Positions 25,880 to 37,800 of a stretch of 64,000 nt of DNA are shown piece by piece; the first letter of the stretch is position 1, and every line of letters begins with the position of its first letter. The translations under genes were made by a program, and so were the position numbers. The notes beneath the pieces are model-generated. The model searched no databases. It was given only the letters and a program-made list of their open reading frames with translations, and was not told the DNA's origin. The DNA comes from Sitta carolinensis (lineage: Eukaryota; Chordata; Aves; Passeriformes; Sittidae), in NCBI GenBank assembly GCA_032173965.1, contig JAVUNC010000019.1, positions 10,589,234 to 10,653,233 of the forward strand, written 5' to 3'.

Positions 25880-26032
25880 CTCCAGGGCAGAGATGAGGCT
25901 GGGTTGGACAGGGCCCTGAGCATCCTGGTCTAGTGGACAGTGTCCCTGCCCATGGCAGAGGAGCTGAAACTGGAAGATCTTTAAGGTCCCTTCCAACCCA
26001 GACCATTCTATAGTTCTGTGGTTCTGGCACAT
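25880..26032 (+). repeat. CR1 3'-end fragment
   Basis: Recognised by the typical avian CR1 tail order: GGCTGGGTTGGACAGGGC, then CCTGAGCATCCTGGTCTAGTGG, then GTCCCTGCCCATGGCAG, then TTTAAGGTCCCTTCCAACCC and a short ATTCTATAGTTCTGTG ending. About 150 bases, 5'-truncated and inactive. It sits just past the candidate TTBK1 poly(A) signals. Confidence 0.9.
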
Positions 26033-29000
26033 GAAAGCAGGGAAGTCAGAGAAGCCAAAAACAGCAGACGAAGAAATTGGGCAGGCTTTTAATTGTGAAG
26101 CAACCACCCAGTGAAGTCTTTCACAGGACTGTGGGGATTTTTTCTTATAAAAAAGTTTCTGTGAAACTGAGCTGTCTTCTAAGAGGTCTATCTACCGTGA
26201 CCCAACCACAAGAAGCAGGCAGGATTCTGGTGACACCAAGGTATCTTCTCTCTCTGTGGTGCAGTAGATTCCTGGTCCCAGCAGGATACATGCCGAAGCT
26301 GGTATATACTGGAGAGCCACTTGACAGGTCCCCTGGTTTCAGAAAGCAAGGGAAAGATGGACAGCACTGAAAATAACAGCTGTTCGCAGTGCTGTTTGAC
26401 AGGGCTGGGCTGAGGGTGCAGCTGGGTCTGTAGAGATCTGAGCCCAGCATGAGCCATCTCTCCTCATGGTTGTGCTACCAGGCTCCTGCACAGCCCTGCT
26501 TCCCAGGTGTCCCCAGCATGGAGTGCATCAGCAGCATGGTGTGCCCCAGGTCATTCCTCTTGGATGGAGGTGCTCCCATCTGTGGGAGCAGCACACACAG
26601 AATTTCCACTGGGTCATCTCTTCTTCTGCTGCCCTGAAGGAAAATTGAAAGGACACCTGTCATAGGTGGACCAAACAGAGGAGAACATGTCTGGGGACAA
26701 GAGGGGATGAGGCCTGTGATTTAGGGAGAAGTTAGATAGTTGAGGAATGCCAGAGGATCTAGTCTGATATCACAGGACATGGTGGGCTGTTACATCCCAG
26801 AAAGGTGGGAGAGGCAAGACCCTGTTGTTCTCTGTTATGAGTCTCACACAAGCTTTGTCAAGCCTTGAGGGCACATGGGGCTGCTCAAGCACTGTGGGGG
26901 TGTGTGGCTGTGTCCTTGCAGGTGATTGTGCCCATGTGTGTTTTGAGGGAACTCCTGGGACAGGCCACCACTGTTCCTTCATCTGCATGGGTAGAGAGAG
27001 ACAGGTCTTGTTCATCTCTGTTGGGACTACAAGAGTCTTTGGCACTGCCTGGTGTTGTGCAGAGTCCTCACTCTGTGGGGGCCTTGCCCAGCAGCTGAGA
27101 TGGCAGTCTGGCTAGTGAAAAGGAGCCAATGGCTCCTGGCTGGCCAGGAGCTGCCTGCAAAGAAACATGGATACGGCAAGGATGTGTCAGGTGGGGAATC
27201 TGAAAGGCAGTTCTCAGCACTAAGCCAGTGTGGCAATGGATTATATGAGCAGAGGGAGAAAAGGGACAGATGGCACCAGTCAGATACTGTGGAGAGGCTT
27301 AAACACACGGATAGATGGAGCTGCTTAACTGATTAGTCTGGTTGGCAGCACAGGCACTTCTGCTTGCCTTGGTGCAAAAGGTGTTTCGGTAGCAAATATC
27401 TCTGGGTCAGTTGTGCTTGGAATCAGTGAGAGGCAGGAGACTTTGTTCACCCTTTTTTAAGTAAAGAATATTATAATATATATATTATTATAACAATATA
27501 AGTAGTGACCATTATATAATATAGTGACTAAAGGTTAAAAAGGTTCCTGCTGCTTTCAGAGAAGTCTCATCTATGACTTCAGATGTGTGCAGGGCTGACT
27601 GCTTTGTGCAGTGACTGTGGATGGGGGAACAGGGTACCACTCTACCAAAGTGCGTGTCAGCTGTGAGGCTCCACCTGCCTGAGCACAAACCAGGGCTGAA
27701 ACACGCCAGCCTGGGTGGCTGACAGCTGCCCTGCTTGCCACCAGACCTGCAACAGCTGCTGGACTGACACACAGCTCTGAGGGGCATGGATCAGGATCTG
27801 GAGTGTCGCTGTTCACATGGCTGCCCCTGGCTAACACAAGCACTGAGTTTGGTGGTGAAACATTTTGATCCAAAGCGGGTTGTGTTGGAGTAAGAAAATC
27901 TTTCACATTTCTCCTTTCCAACACAGAGGTGTTTTCTCACTGTAATCATATGTAAGAAGACAAACACTGATAGCCTGGTCAGCTCCAGTAGCAGCTCAGT
28001 GGTCCCTCAGCACACTTCTTTCTTCTCTGTGTAGTTGATTGAACCACGGTATGATCCCACCACTATTCCACATGCACAGACACCAATGCCCTCCTAAAGC
28101 CTTGCCCCACACATCAGTTACCTGCAGTTAAATTAGTCCTGTGAACACAGTAAGAGTCCCATTGTGGACTCCCATAATGAGTTTGGTATCAAATGAGTTT
28201 CTTCTGGCTGAACTGAAACATGACCCTGCTCCAGCAGTGCTAGGCTGGTTTGACAAAGCCCATGGGGACCACCTGAGAGTTTGCAAGCACCTTTGGTTCC
28301 ATCTGTTTGCCAGCAACTCCTGCACCTCCACACGGGGAAGAGAGCTTGGGCTGCTGTTCAGGCCCTTTCCTTGTGTGGCATGTGCCTGTAGCCAGGCTGC
28401 TGGGTGGGAGCCCTTGGGCTCACTGCCTGCTGGCTCCCAAGGTCCCCTGCAGAACCCCCAATGCTGTGCTCTTCAGCAGCAGCTGCTGCATTCCAGGGGG
28501 CTGGGACTACGCTGGCAGTGGCAGCAGAGTCAGCTGATGTTAAGACCTCTGTGAGCATTGGGGTTGGTAGCTTTATGAGGCCAGGGAATGGCTCTGCCTG
28601 CAGGCTGAGGTGAGCTGTGATCCCAAGTACAGCCAGAATCCCATGAAATGACAGTCACGTATACACCATCACTCTCCTGTCACTTCATTCCTAAAGTAGC
28701 TCCTCCAGCAAATCGTGTCTTCAAAGCCACTGTATGCTCTCTTCAGGTCAGTCCCTTTCTGCCTGAAGGGTTGAAGCCTCCTGGATTCTGCAGAGCCTGA
28801 GGCAGACTTGGCCATCAGCCTGCAGCAGGCCCTGCCCCATGCAGGCCAGTGCGCTGGGTCATGAAGAGGAATATTATCCCTTTTATTTCTGGAGCTGCAA
28901 ATGGCTGGGAAGCAGGTTTAAAGTAAACACTGATGACCTCTGTGCAAAAGGAGGAATGGAGCTACAAAAGCAAATCCAGAGCTGGGTTCCTGGTAGGGAC

Positions 29001-32000
29001 CAAGATAATAATTCCTCCTGATCTTAGCTCCTGAACCAGAGGAGCCTCAAGGGTGAGAGCTCTGCTTTGGTGAAGATAATGCGGGACTGGTGTCAGCACA
29101 GTGCTCCTCAGTGGCTGCTCTGCCTCTGGCTTGGCCCATATTGCCCTGCCTGGAGCACAGGGAGCTCTGGCACAAGTTCCCTGGAGGAAGCTGGGGCTGA
29201 TGTTTCCTCGGGAATGCATGGCACAGGCTTGGGACCATCCCTGTGGAGGGTGGGATGAGCTCTGCAGGACGTGGGGGTACCCCCGTGTGTGAAACCAGTG
29301 TCAGCAGGACTGCTGTGCTCTGGGACCTGCTGCTGCTTCTCCAGATAGAAATTGGAGCTGGAAACACAGATAATTTTATATATCTCCTTTAAACACAATA
29401 GCATGTGACTCTACACTCAGACGTTGTACCTGGCACACCGATGTTTTCCTTCGCCTCTGGCACACTGGAGACAGGACTTCTGCTCCGTGGTACTGCCTGC
29501 CTGGAAATGTGACTGAATCCCAAGGCTCAATCTCTCTACATATCTTCTTTGCGTTCTTTAGGAAAGCAGCTGGAGAATGTTTACACACTGCAAACAGAAT
29601 GTAGGACTCCGACTGAGGAACCACAATCTGGTTCAACTGCATGGCAAATTTCTTGGCCATAAAATCTGGCATGCATCACAGAAGCCCTGTCTGTGTACAG
29701 ACCCACCTGGCATTTGTCTTAATTTCAGATCACATCTTAAAAAAATAAACGATTATGCCATTTCTTGTTCATATCAGACACAGTTGTCATTAGATTTGTT
29801 ATTAAAAGGGGATTCTGGATCATGCCATTAAAAGCCTGTCTACCTTTTCATTGGTGTCTTCTCCCGTTTATTGGTGTTGCAAGACATGTTCCTTCACCAT
29901 AACCTTGTTTACAACCATGCTTCAGGCGGCAGGCTCAGCCATCCACTCTCAAAACAGCACTTGTCAGAGAGAAAAGCCTGCTTTTTTAACAACAACAACA
30001 ACAAAAATTTAAAATATGCTTTGCAGAGTCTAGATGCCACAGTTAAGATGCCACATTGGCATGCAACATAGATATGTTGGCCCTGCACATTAATATGTGG
30101 AAAGTTGAGCAAAAGCAAAACAGTAACTTGGCATGGTTTGACTTTTAATACTCTCTGACCATCTGATGTTTAAGCTGAGGACAGTTTTTACAACATTCAT
30201 ATTAGCATACTCAAGCTACCTCATGCCTGTGGTGTGCAGACCACATCCAGAGGTGTGTAGTAACAGTTTAGTACCCAGCTTTAGGAGAGGGTGGTGGAAG
30301 AGGGAGCAGAAAACAATAAAAAAAACCCTGCTCCCTTGGAAAGGTGTTCCTCTGATGACGGATTCTATTCTTTCTTCTATAACCAAAAGAAAACACATTT
30401 TACTCCAGTGTAGAATCTAAAATAATAAAAATAAACATTGGGACATAAAAGCTCCTAAAAGTCTATGTCAGGAAGAGGCAGATGAAAATTAAAGCTGAGC
30501 CCCATAATCTGGGAAATTGAGAAGTTTTTCAGAACTGTATGGATCAGCTGCCAGCAGGGGTTTTGTCAGAGGGGCTTCACCACCGCCCCTGGATGGCAGA
30601 ATTAGAGTTTCTCTGGAAGGCAGGTTTATCAGGACCAACATGCTGGATTCAGCTTCTGCCTTTGTCAAGTGAAAAAAGCAGGTAGAGGAAGAAACTAAAC
30701 CAGTCTGCTCATGTTGGAATAGCCTCACAAAATAGGAAAAGACAGGTTTGCAGGAGGAGGTAGAATCTTTACTCAGAGCAGCTTTTGTTATGTCCTGGTT
30801 CACCCTCTAGCTGTCTCTGGGGCTGTTGATCAGCTCTGTCCCATCCCTGGCTCTGCCAGCCACGCTGAAACTCTGGGTCAGTGCCTAGCTGAGGACATGG
30901 CCAGTCCTGGAGTCTTCCCAACTCCTGGGTCATCATTCCCTGCTTATGCTGCTCCCTGAACCAGAGAGTTTGAGTTCCCTGGCAATGTTTTACTTCACAT
31001 AGTGTAAGTGAGAGTGATTTAATCAAATGGAATCTCACCCCTGAAAACATTTGCTCCTGTCTGGACTTCCTATTCCTGTCTTCTTTCCCTGACTGAAGGA
31101 GGAGTTTGGATTTGCCCTTTCCTCAGTAAAATGCAGCCAAATAATTTGGGCTGAATCTCATCCCCACTACAATTTCCCAACAGCACTAGTTAGAGAAAAA
31201 TGACACAAAATTAGTTTCATGAGATAGGGAAAGGGGTAAGAAGGGGCATGATACAGGTCTGAGGGATCTGTCAAGGAAGCAGGGAGCATACAAATGCTGG
31301 CTGTGGATCCACAATCACACACAGCAAAAGACATGGAAATGGCTCGTGTCCTTTCACACTAAGGTAGAATCAATGTTGTATTTTTGACAGGTAAGAAAAG
31401 AAGGTTTGGCTGGAACCAGACTAAAACAGTTGTCATTTGTGCAGTTGAGTAAAACAGCTGCACACAAGACAACTGCAAGCAATGGAAAGCAGAGTCTTGT
31501 TAACATGGCACCAAGTCAGAACGGCATAAACTCCCTTTCTTCTACGGACAAAGAAAGAACTTCAGGAGCCCCAGGACCCCTTTGTTGGCTGCACCTTCTC
31601 CTTCTCCAACTGAGCTACAGAATCTGGTGTGCACACATCCTGCCAAGAGCATTTGGACTGCTGCTGCAGCACAGTGCACCTTGGACTGACACTGCAGGAA
31701 TCCTCAGCTGACACTGACAGCTCTGTGGGATCTCCCTGTCTAAACTGCTTTTACAAATTAGAGAAGAAATGAAGCCTCCCTCTGTGTGCCACATCTTCCT
31801 CCTGCAGGCATCAGAGCCTGCACTGAGCTGCAGTGAGAAGGGGACTCTTCTGCCCTCTAACAGCAAGTCCAGCTCAGTGGCTCTGATGGACACAGATTTT
31901 CATGGCACTTAGGTGTAACTTGGAGAAAAGAGAGAAAATTATTTAAGCACCAGCCTGCAAGCACTGATCAGATCTCCAGCTGCTCTACAGCAGCTGAGAT

Positions 32001-34352
32001 GCCTGTGGGGTGGCTCCAATTGCTAAAGGAGCAGATCAGCTGCTTCTCTCCTTGCACACCATCCAGGCTATTACAGCTCCATAGAAGGTGTTAGGAAGTT
32101 ACTGCTGGAAACAGAAAAGCTAACACCTTAGTGACCAAGTAATTTAATAATCCAACCCTCTCAACACGTAGTTGGCATCCTAAAAAGGAGCAGAAAGAAA
32201 GATTGCAAAAGAAAGGGTTACATGCATGAAGTAAAAAATAAACTCTTCCTTTCAGCATTATGTGTGACAGCAGCTGAGGAGTCTGACTGCTCTCACCGGG
32301 CATGTTCAAGCCGTTTGAGTCAAGTCTAATTAACCAAAAGTTAGCTCAGTCAAGTCGGTCACAGACCTTGCTCATGTGTTGGTCATTAACTAAAGCTGGT
32401 GACTGGTTAAAGGAGCACATTTGGGTTAAAGAAATGGAGCAATGTACATTTTAAGCAATGCAGTACGAGCAGCAGAGCCACGGGAGCTGCAGAACAGCCA
32501 TCCACAATCTCACTTCTGATGGGGAGGCTGGATCTGTTTGCAGTTTAAATATTCAACAGCACATCAATTTAGAGTTTCTCTCACTTGCTCTTAGGAGACT
32601 GCTGATGAAAAAAATAATTTGTCCTTTAGTTCAACTTCAGCTTAAACTGTAACCCTGGAGGCACAGCATTGTCAGGTGTCCCTACTTCACTCCTCTGTGC
32701 TTCCTCCGTGCCTGTCCCGGGATGAGCGCTGAAATGGCTCACACCAAGCACTGGGGCAGCACACTAGTGACACATGGGTGCCCAGGTATGCTGCTGAAAA
32801 GGGAAAAGGTCTCTTAGGGTCACAGATCATGGTGTTAGTCTGCTAACTTAACGTCTTAACAGCGCTTAACGTCTGTGCGACACCCGGTCCGGGCATCAGC
32901 CACAGCAGGAGCCCTGCGAAAAGCTGCTTTGGTTCTCCTCATCCCTACCTGCTGCTCTACAGCGCCTTGTCCCCAGCCCTTGGCTGCAGGGCAAGGCAGA
33001 GCAGACAGGCAGCTCCCGACACCACCTGGCAGCCGGCACCACTTCCAACATTCCCTGAACCCAGGCTCTTGCCGTGCCTGCATCCCGACGCCAAACGACC
33101 CTGTTTTCATGGTGAATGGCCACACCGGAGCTGCTTTAAAGCAGAGCGTGTCCCGGGGCAATAGCTTGGAGCTGAAGATGAGCATCAGCACCTACCAACA
33201 CTCAAGAGCACAGGGTTGGTGGAGGAGGGAGGGAACAGACAACAAGGAGAGAGGTATAGAGGGTGAAAATTAAGTGGGAGATAACTTAAAGCAAGCTCTC
33301 AGCAGTTCCACTGCTCTACTTCTTCAGTTGTAGCCTTTGCAGGGTGCTGCCCTGCTTGCTGTGTGATGCTCTGCCCCCCCGAGCTCAGGACACAGTCTTC
33401 TGTGTTCCCCCCAAGGGCCCAGTCTGCCCAGAACACTTGCTGCAGGGGAAGCAGGCTCATGTCCTATCCCCAGGTGCGTGGAGGGTGTGAAGGGACTTGC
33501 AGGAGAAGTTCCTGCAGGGGCCCAGGGAGAGTCAGCCCCTTCTCCCACTGCTTTGCATTTAACTGCCCTCATCTCATCCCCAGTCTGTGCAGCGGAGGCA
33601 GCAGCACCTTGCTGGTGTTTCAGGTGTTACACGTTCACTCTTCTGGCTGTCACATCGGTCCCCAGAGCACACCAGCACAGGGCTGGACCCTGCAGAGTAT
33701 GTCACAGTCCCCTCTGCATGCCAGCACTGCAGCTCTCATCAAATCCTTTTCTTTGTCCTGGGAAAACACCATTCCAGGTGGAGAAAAGGACTTTGTGAGG
33801 AAACATTTTCCCTTTTTCCATCCTTTGCAGAGCACAGGTGAGCAGGTGGCCCTCACCCACCTTTTCACCCCAAAGGGCACACCTCCTTGCTCACATCCAT
33901 CCTGAGATACATCTCCCATCCAGGCAGCCTCTCAGCCTCTCTGCACTCCCTGCTCCAAGTTGTGACACAAACCACAACAAAGCACACTCAGCTGGTGCTC
34001 AGCAGCCAAGCTTGGTGTCCCTGGATGCCCTGCCCCAGTGAGACACCCTCGCTCATCCAGAGGCCTCTGTCACGGTCCAGCAGCTCCGGCTGGTGACCAG
34101 CTCACACCAGGCAGAGTTTGCTGCACAACCTTCACATGAGAAATGAGAGTGCTCTCACAGCACTGTCCCCACAGCCTCCCTTCTGATGGAGATGTCCCTC
34201 TCCAAAACCACAGCAGGAGGAAAGGACTCCAAAAGGAGCAGGTGCCCTGTGCTGGGTGCGTTTGAAAGGGATGGGTTGTGGGCACACAGGATAATTTCTT
34301 TGGCTACACCGTAAGTGAAGAGTTCCACTGTGACATTTGGCACCTTTCAACA
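26033..34352. other. Intergenic, TTBK1 to SLC22A7
   Basis: About 8.3 kb with no exon or RNA gene I can support on either strand. An AT-rich low-complexity patch lies at 27464-27527. A moderately GC-rich patch near 32870-33130 shows no gene signals. Many frames of 60-180 codons occur, but they lack splice context and family resemblance. Confidence 0.5.
27464..27527. repeat. AT-rich low-complexity / (TA)n patch
   Basis: Imperfect TATA/ATTATA runs (AATATTATAATATATATATT and following), seen directly. No function inferred. Confidence 0.8.
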
Positions 34353-34367
34353 AGGTCTCAAAGTCCA
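34353..34367 (+). promoter_or_regulatory. SLC22A7: Candidate HNF4A (DR1) site of SLC22A7
   Basis: The sequence AGGTCTCAAAGTCCA contains the CAAAGTCCA core regarded as selective for HNF4A, arranged as an imperfect direct repeat with one-base spacing. It lies 122 bases before the ATG of the transporter. Human SLC22A7 is reported to be activated by HNF4A through a promoter DR1 element, so the placement fits a liver/kidney gene. The transcription start is not known here, and a 9-base core can occur by chance. Confidence 0.55.
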
Positions 34368-34488
34368 AAGAAGTGGCTGTATGAAAAGCCATGAGAAGTT
34401 GAACTCCAAGAACAGAGGCAGCTTTTCAAGCTCATGTTGCTGCTCCTTGGTACATAGCTGCTCTGAATGAGCAAACTCCACAGGAAAG

Positions 34489-34866
34489 ATGAAATTTGAG
34501 GATCTCTTGCTGGAAATTGGGGGCTTTGGCAGATTCCAGATTTTGATTTTGGCTCTCCTCTGCCTCCCAAGAATCAACCTTCCCATGCATTTCCTGCTGC
34601 ACAATTTTCTTGCTGCTACCCCCTCTCATCACTGTGCAATTCCACACCAAGAGGCATTTGTGAACCTCACCATGGAGGAAGTTCTGCTCATCAGCATCCC
34701 TCGGAAGCCTGATGGCACTTTCAGCTCCTGTGAGATGTTCTCACAGCCTCAGTTTCACCTGCTGCTCAACTCCTCTCTGCAACCAGAAAACAAATCCATC
34801 ATCCAGCACTGCCAGCACGGATGGGTCTATGACCACTCGCAGTTCACCTCCACCATCTCCACCCAG
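34489..34866 (+). CDS. SLC22A7: SLC22A7 exon 1 (coding part)
   Basis: Codons 1-126, ending ...STISTQ before donor GTAATT (phase 0). The exon encodes the first membrane helix and the glycosylated extracellular loop. The ATG follows ACAGGAAAG, a purine at -3, and is the only ATG that gives the family N-terminus. Confidence 0.93.
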
Positions 34867-37800
34867 GTAATTCCTGGCCTGTGATCCAGCCAAAATGTAA
34901 ATTATCTCTGTGCTTTGAGGAGAATATGGAGACGTGTTTGCTGAGTGTACAGAATGAGAGGGGAATCTGCATTGTAACCAGTGGACATGATCTGTTCAGA
35001 GAGGATGTCCTGGGAGGGGAAGGCTCTCTGAAGCTCAGTATTAGGAGCTAACAGTTACTAATACTATTTTTGCAAGCATGTCATCTTGCTTAGATTGATG
35101 CCAACATTTCTCATTATAATCATCTTAATTTCTCCAGATGATTGAGAGATTCAGGAGGGGGTGAGATGCCAGGGGAAAGACACAGATATAGGATTTTCTC
35201 TGTGTGGGCCACATGGCATTTGCACAGCATTGCATCCTGTCAGTATTTCATATGAGCCTTTCTTGGTTTTCCAAACACTTTATAACCACCTTCTATTCCC
35301 TTGGACACCCCTCCTCACTGATCTTCACCTTCCTCCTCTTCTCCTCAGGGCTGTGCTGCCTTTCTTCTCTTACCACCAATGTCTCTCTGCCAAATTAAAT
35401 GTTCTTTCTGTGGATCTTCCACTGAGATGAAGCTCGTAACCAACCATAACCTTGAGCCTGAAAAAGGTCCCTGCCCGTCAAATATTAACCACACACCTTC
35501 TGAAACATTTCTCCAGGGCTAGAAGTGATACCTCTGGATGTTAATGCTTTACTTTCCTTGGAAAATGGACCAAATCACACAAGGTCTCAGGGAAGGGAAA
35601 ATTTGGTCAGGCAAAAGGGGCAGAGTTGGGTTAGAAACACAGTGCTGATGGTCTCAGTAGGAGTAGGGACAAGTCTTAGCCTAGAGCTGGTGCTTCTTCC
35701 CCATCACCAAACCACTCCTGTTTTCATCAGGCACAGAGGTGAGGGTCGTGTGTGCACTGGGTCTGTACCTCAGTTCTGCATAGGACTGGGGAGAAAGATG
35801 TGAAGCAGTCCTGGGGGAAAGGGTAGAAGGAGGTACTCTGCAGCATGGAACCTCGTGATGCTGCTCCCATGGGCCTCAAGACCTGTTCAAGGGACTGGGG
35901 CTTTCTCTGGAATTCTGTAGCAGGAAAGGTTGCTCAAGGTCTGGCTGGCCTCATCAGAGAGGCTGCAAGTCTGGGTTGATGATTAAATTTTGTCACTCTT
36001 GCACACAGAAAATTAACTCTGCGGCTTTGCCACAGTGTTCTGTAGAGATTAGTGATATTTGCACTTTTAAAGAAAGCAAAATTATGTTAATTAACTTAAT
36101 TATGATGAATGTCCAAACCAACTCCTCTGTAAGAAATCATTAGGTTAGTATTAAGAGCAAGTATTTGACCTTACTTCCCCTCTGCCCTCCTTCCCTGCAC
36201 AAACAACTTCCAAAGAAACTGGTCAGGGCAAGAGAAACTGGTTATCAGCACAACATTCCCCAAAGCTCACTGAGGGGCATGACAGCTCACTGCAGTGGGA
36301 CACCCTGCCAAAGCCCAGCTCACCAGGGCAGTCTCAGGGGCACAACAGAGGGAGCTGGGGGAGACTTGCACCTGGGCAGGTCTTGCAGAGGTCAGGAGAA
36401 GAAAACAGGGAACTCTCCATGCGTGGTACCCAGGAATGTTTTCTGATGCCCAACCATGTCCTGGGATGCATCAAGCACAGCATCACCAACCCTTCAAAAG
36501 AAGGGATTGTCCTGCTCTGCTCTCCTCTGCTCTGCTCTGTTATTCTCTGCTCTGCACTGGGGCAGCTTCACCTGAAGTCCTGGGAGCAGTTTTGGGCACC
36601 ACAATATAAGAGACATTCAGCTATTTGAGAGCATTCAAAGGAGAGCCACAAGGATGGTGAAGGGTCTGGAGAGGAAGCCATATGAGGAGTGGCTGAGGTC
36701 ACTTGGTCTGTCCAGCCTGGAGGAGACTGAGGGGAGACTCCATTGGGGTCTTCAGCATCCCCACAAGGGGAAGTGGAGGGGCAGACACTGATCTTTTCTC
36801 TGTGGTGACAATGACAGGACTCACAGGAATGTCCTGAAGTTCAGGCAGAGGAGGTTTAGGTTGGATATCAGAGAGAAGTTTTTCACCCAGAGGGTGGCTG
36901 GGCACTGGAACAGGCTCCCCAGAGCAGTGGTCACAGCACCAGCCTGACAGAGCTCCAGAAGCACTTGGACAATGCTCTCAGGCACCTGAGGTGACTTTTG
37001 GAGCATCCTGTGCAGGGCCAAGAGTTGGACTCGATGACCCTGATGGGTCCCTTCTACTACTCTGTCATTCCATGACATGTTCACAGAGAGGCTGTCACAG
37101 TGGGGATGGATAACTGGGACATAAAATGACATAAAGAGGCAGCTTTCCATTTTCCAGGACTCTGGCACTGTCTGATGTGCAGTTTAGTGCAGGATGTATT
37201 CCACCCCTCCATCAGACTCAGCAGATACAAACTGCAAGGTACCAGAGTGCAGGAGCGTGAGGAGGCAGCAGAGCCTGAGCTGGGCACTAAGTGTTGTTTT
37301 GGCCTTGTGTTTCAGTGGGACCTCGTGTGTGAGCAGCGTGGGCTGAACCAGGCAACAGCAACCTTCTTCTTCATCGGTGTCACCGTGGGGGCCATGGTGT
37401 TCGGGGACCTTTCTGACAGGTCTGACCCCTCCCAGGCTGCTCCTCAGAGCTCAGCTGCACAGAAAGAATTCCACAAACTTGTTACCTCCAACAGGCAATC
37501 AGAGGGGCAGGGAAAGGAGAAAAGGGAATTGCAAAAGGAGAATCCAGCCTCTCACTCAGAAACCAGATTCAAGCCCTTCTGGGAAGCAGTGCAGGGAGTA
37601 AACACTTCCCGGATCACTGAGCCAGCAAATGCTTCCCAGATCAGAGCAGCAGCTCTGGCCTTGGTTAGAAGTCAGAGGCACTGCTGATGGTCAGAACTGC
37701 TGCAGGAACAATTGGAAACACACACACAAAAAAAAAAAAAAACATCCAGTCTGCAAGACCAGCTTCAGGGAAAAAGAGTCTAAAAATGGAGAAAGATGAT

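Larger units (their letters stand above)
34867..37315 (+). other. SLC22A7 intron 1
   Basis: A 2.4-kb intron holding a CTCTG simple repeat (36512-36560) followed by a CR1 fragment (to about 37075) that ends 240 bases before exon 2. No additional exon supported. Confidence 0.8.

Noticed and set aside
32870..33130. GC-rich patch as a CpG-island promoter of an extra gene
   Set aside because: CpG density is modest, and no exon, splice donor or conserved frame follows on either strand.
36083..36098. GTTAATTAACTTAAT as an HNF1 site in SLC22A7 intron 1
   Set aside because: The half-sites lack the one-base spacer of the HNF1 consensus, and the surrounding sequence is AT-rich, so chance is likely.
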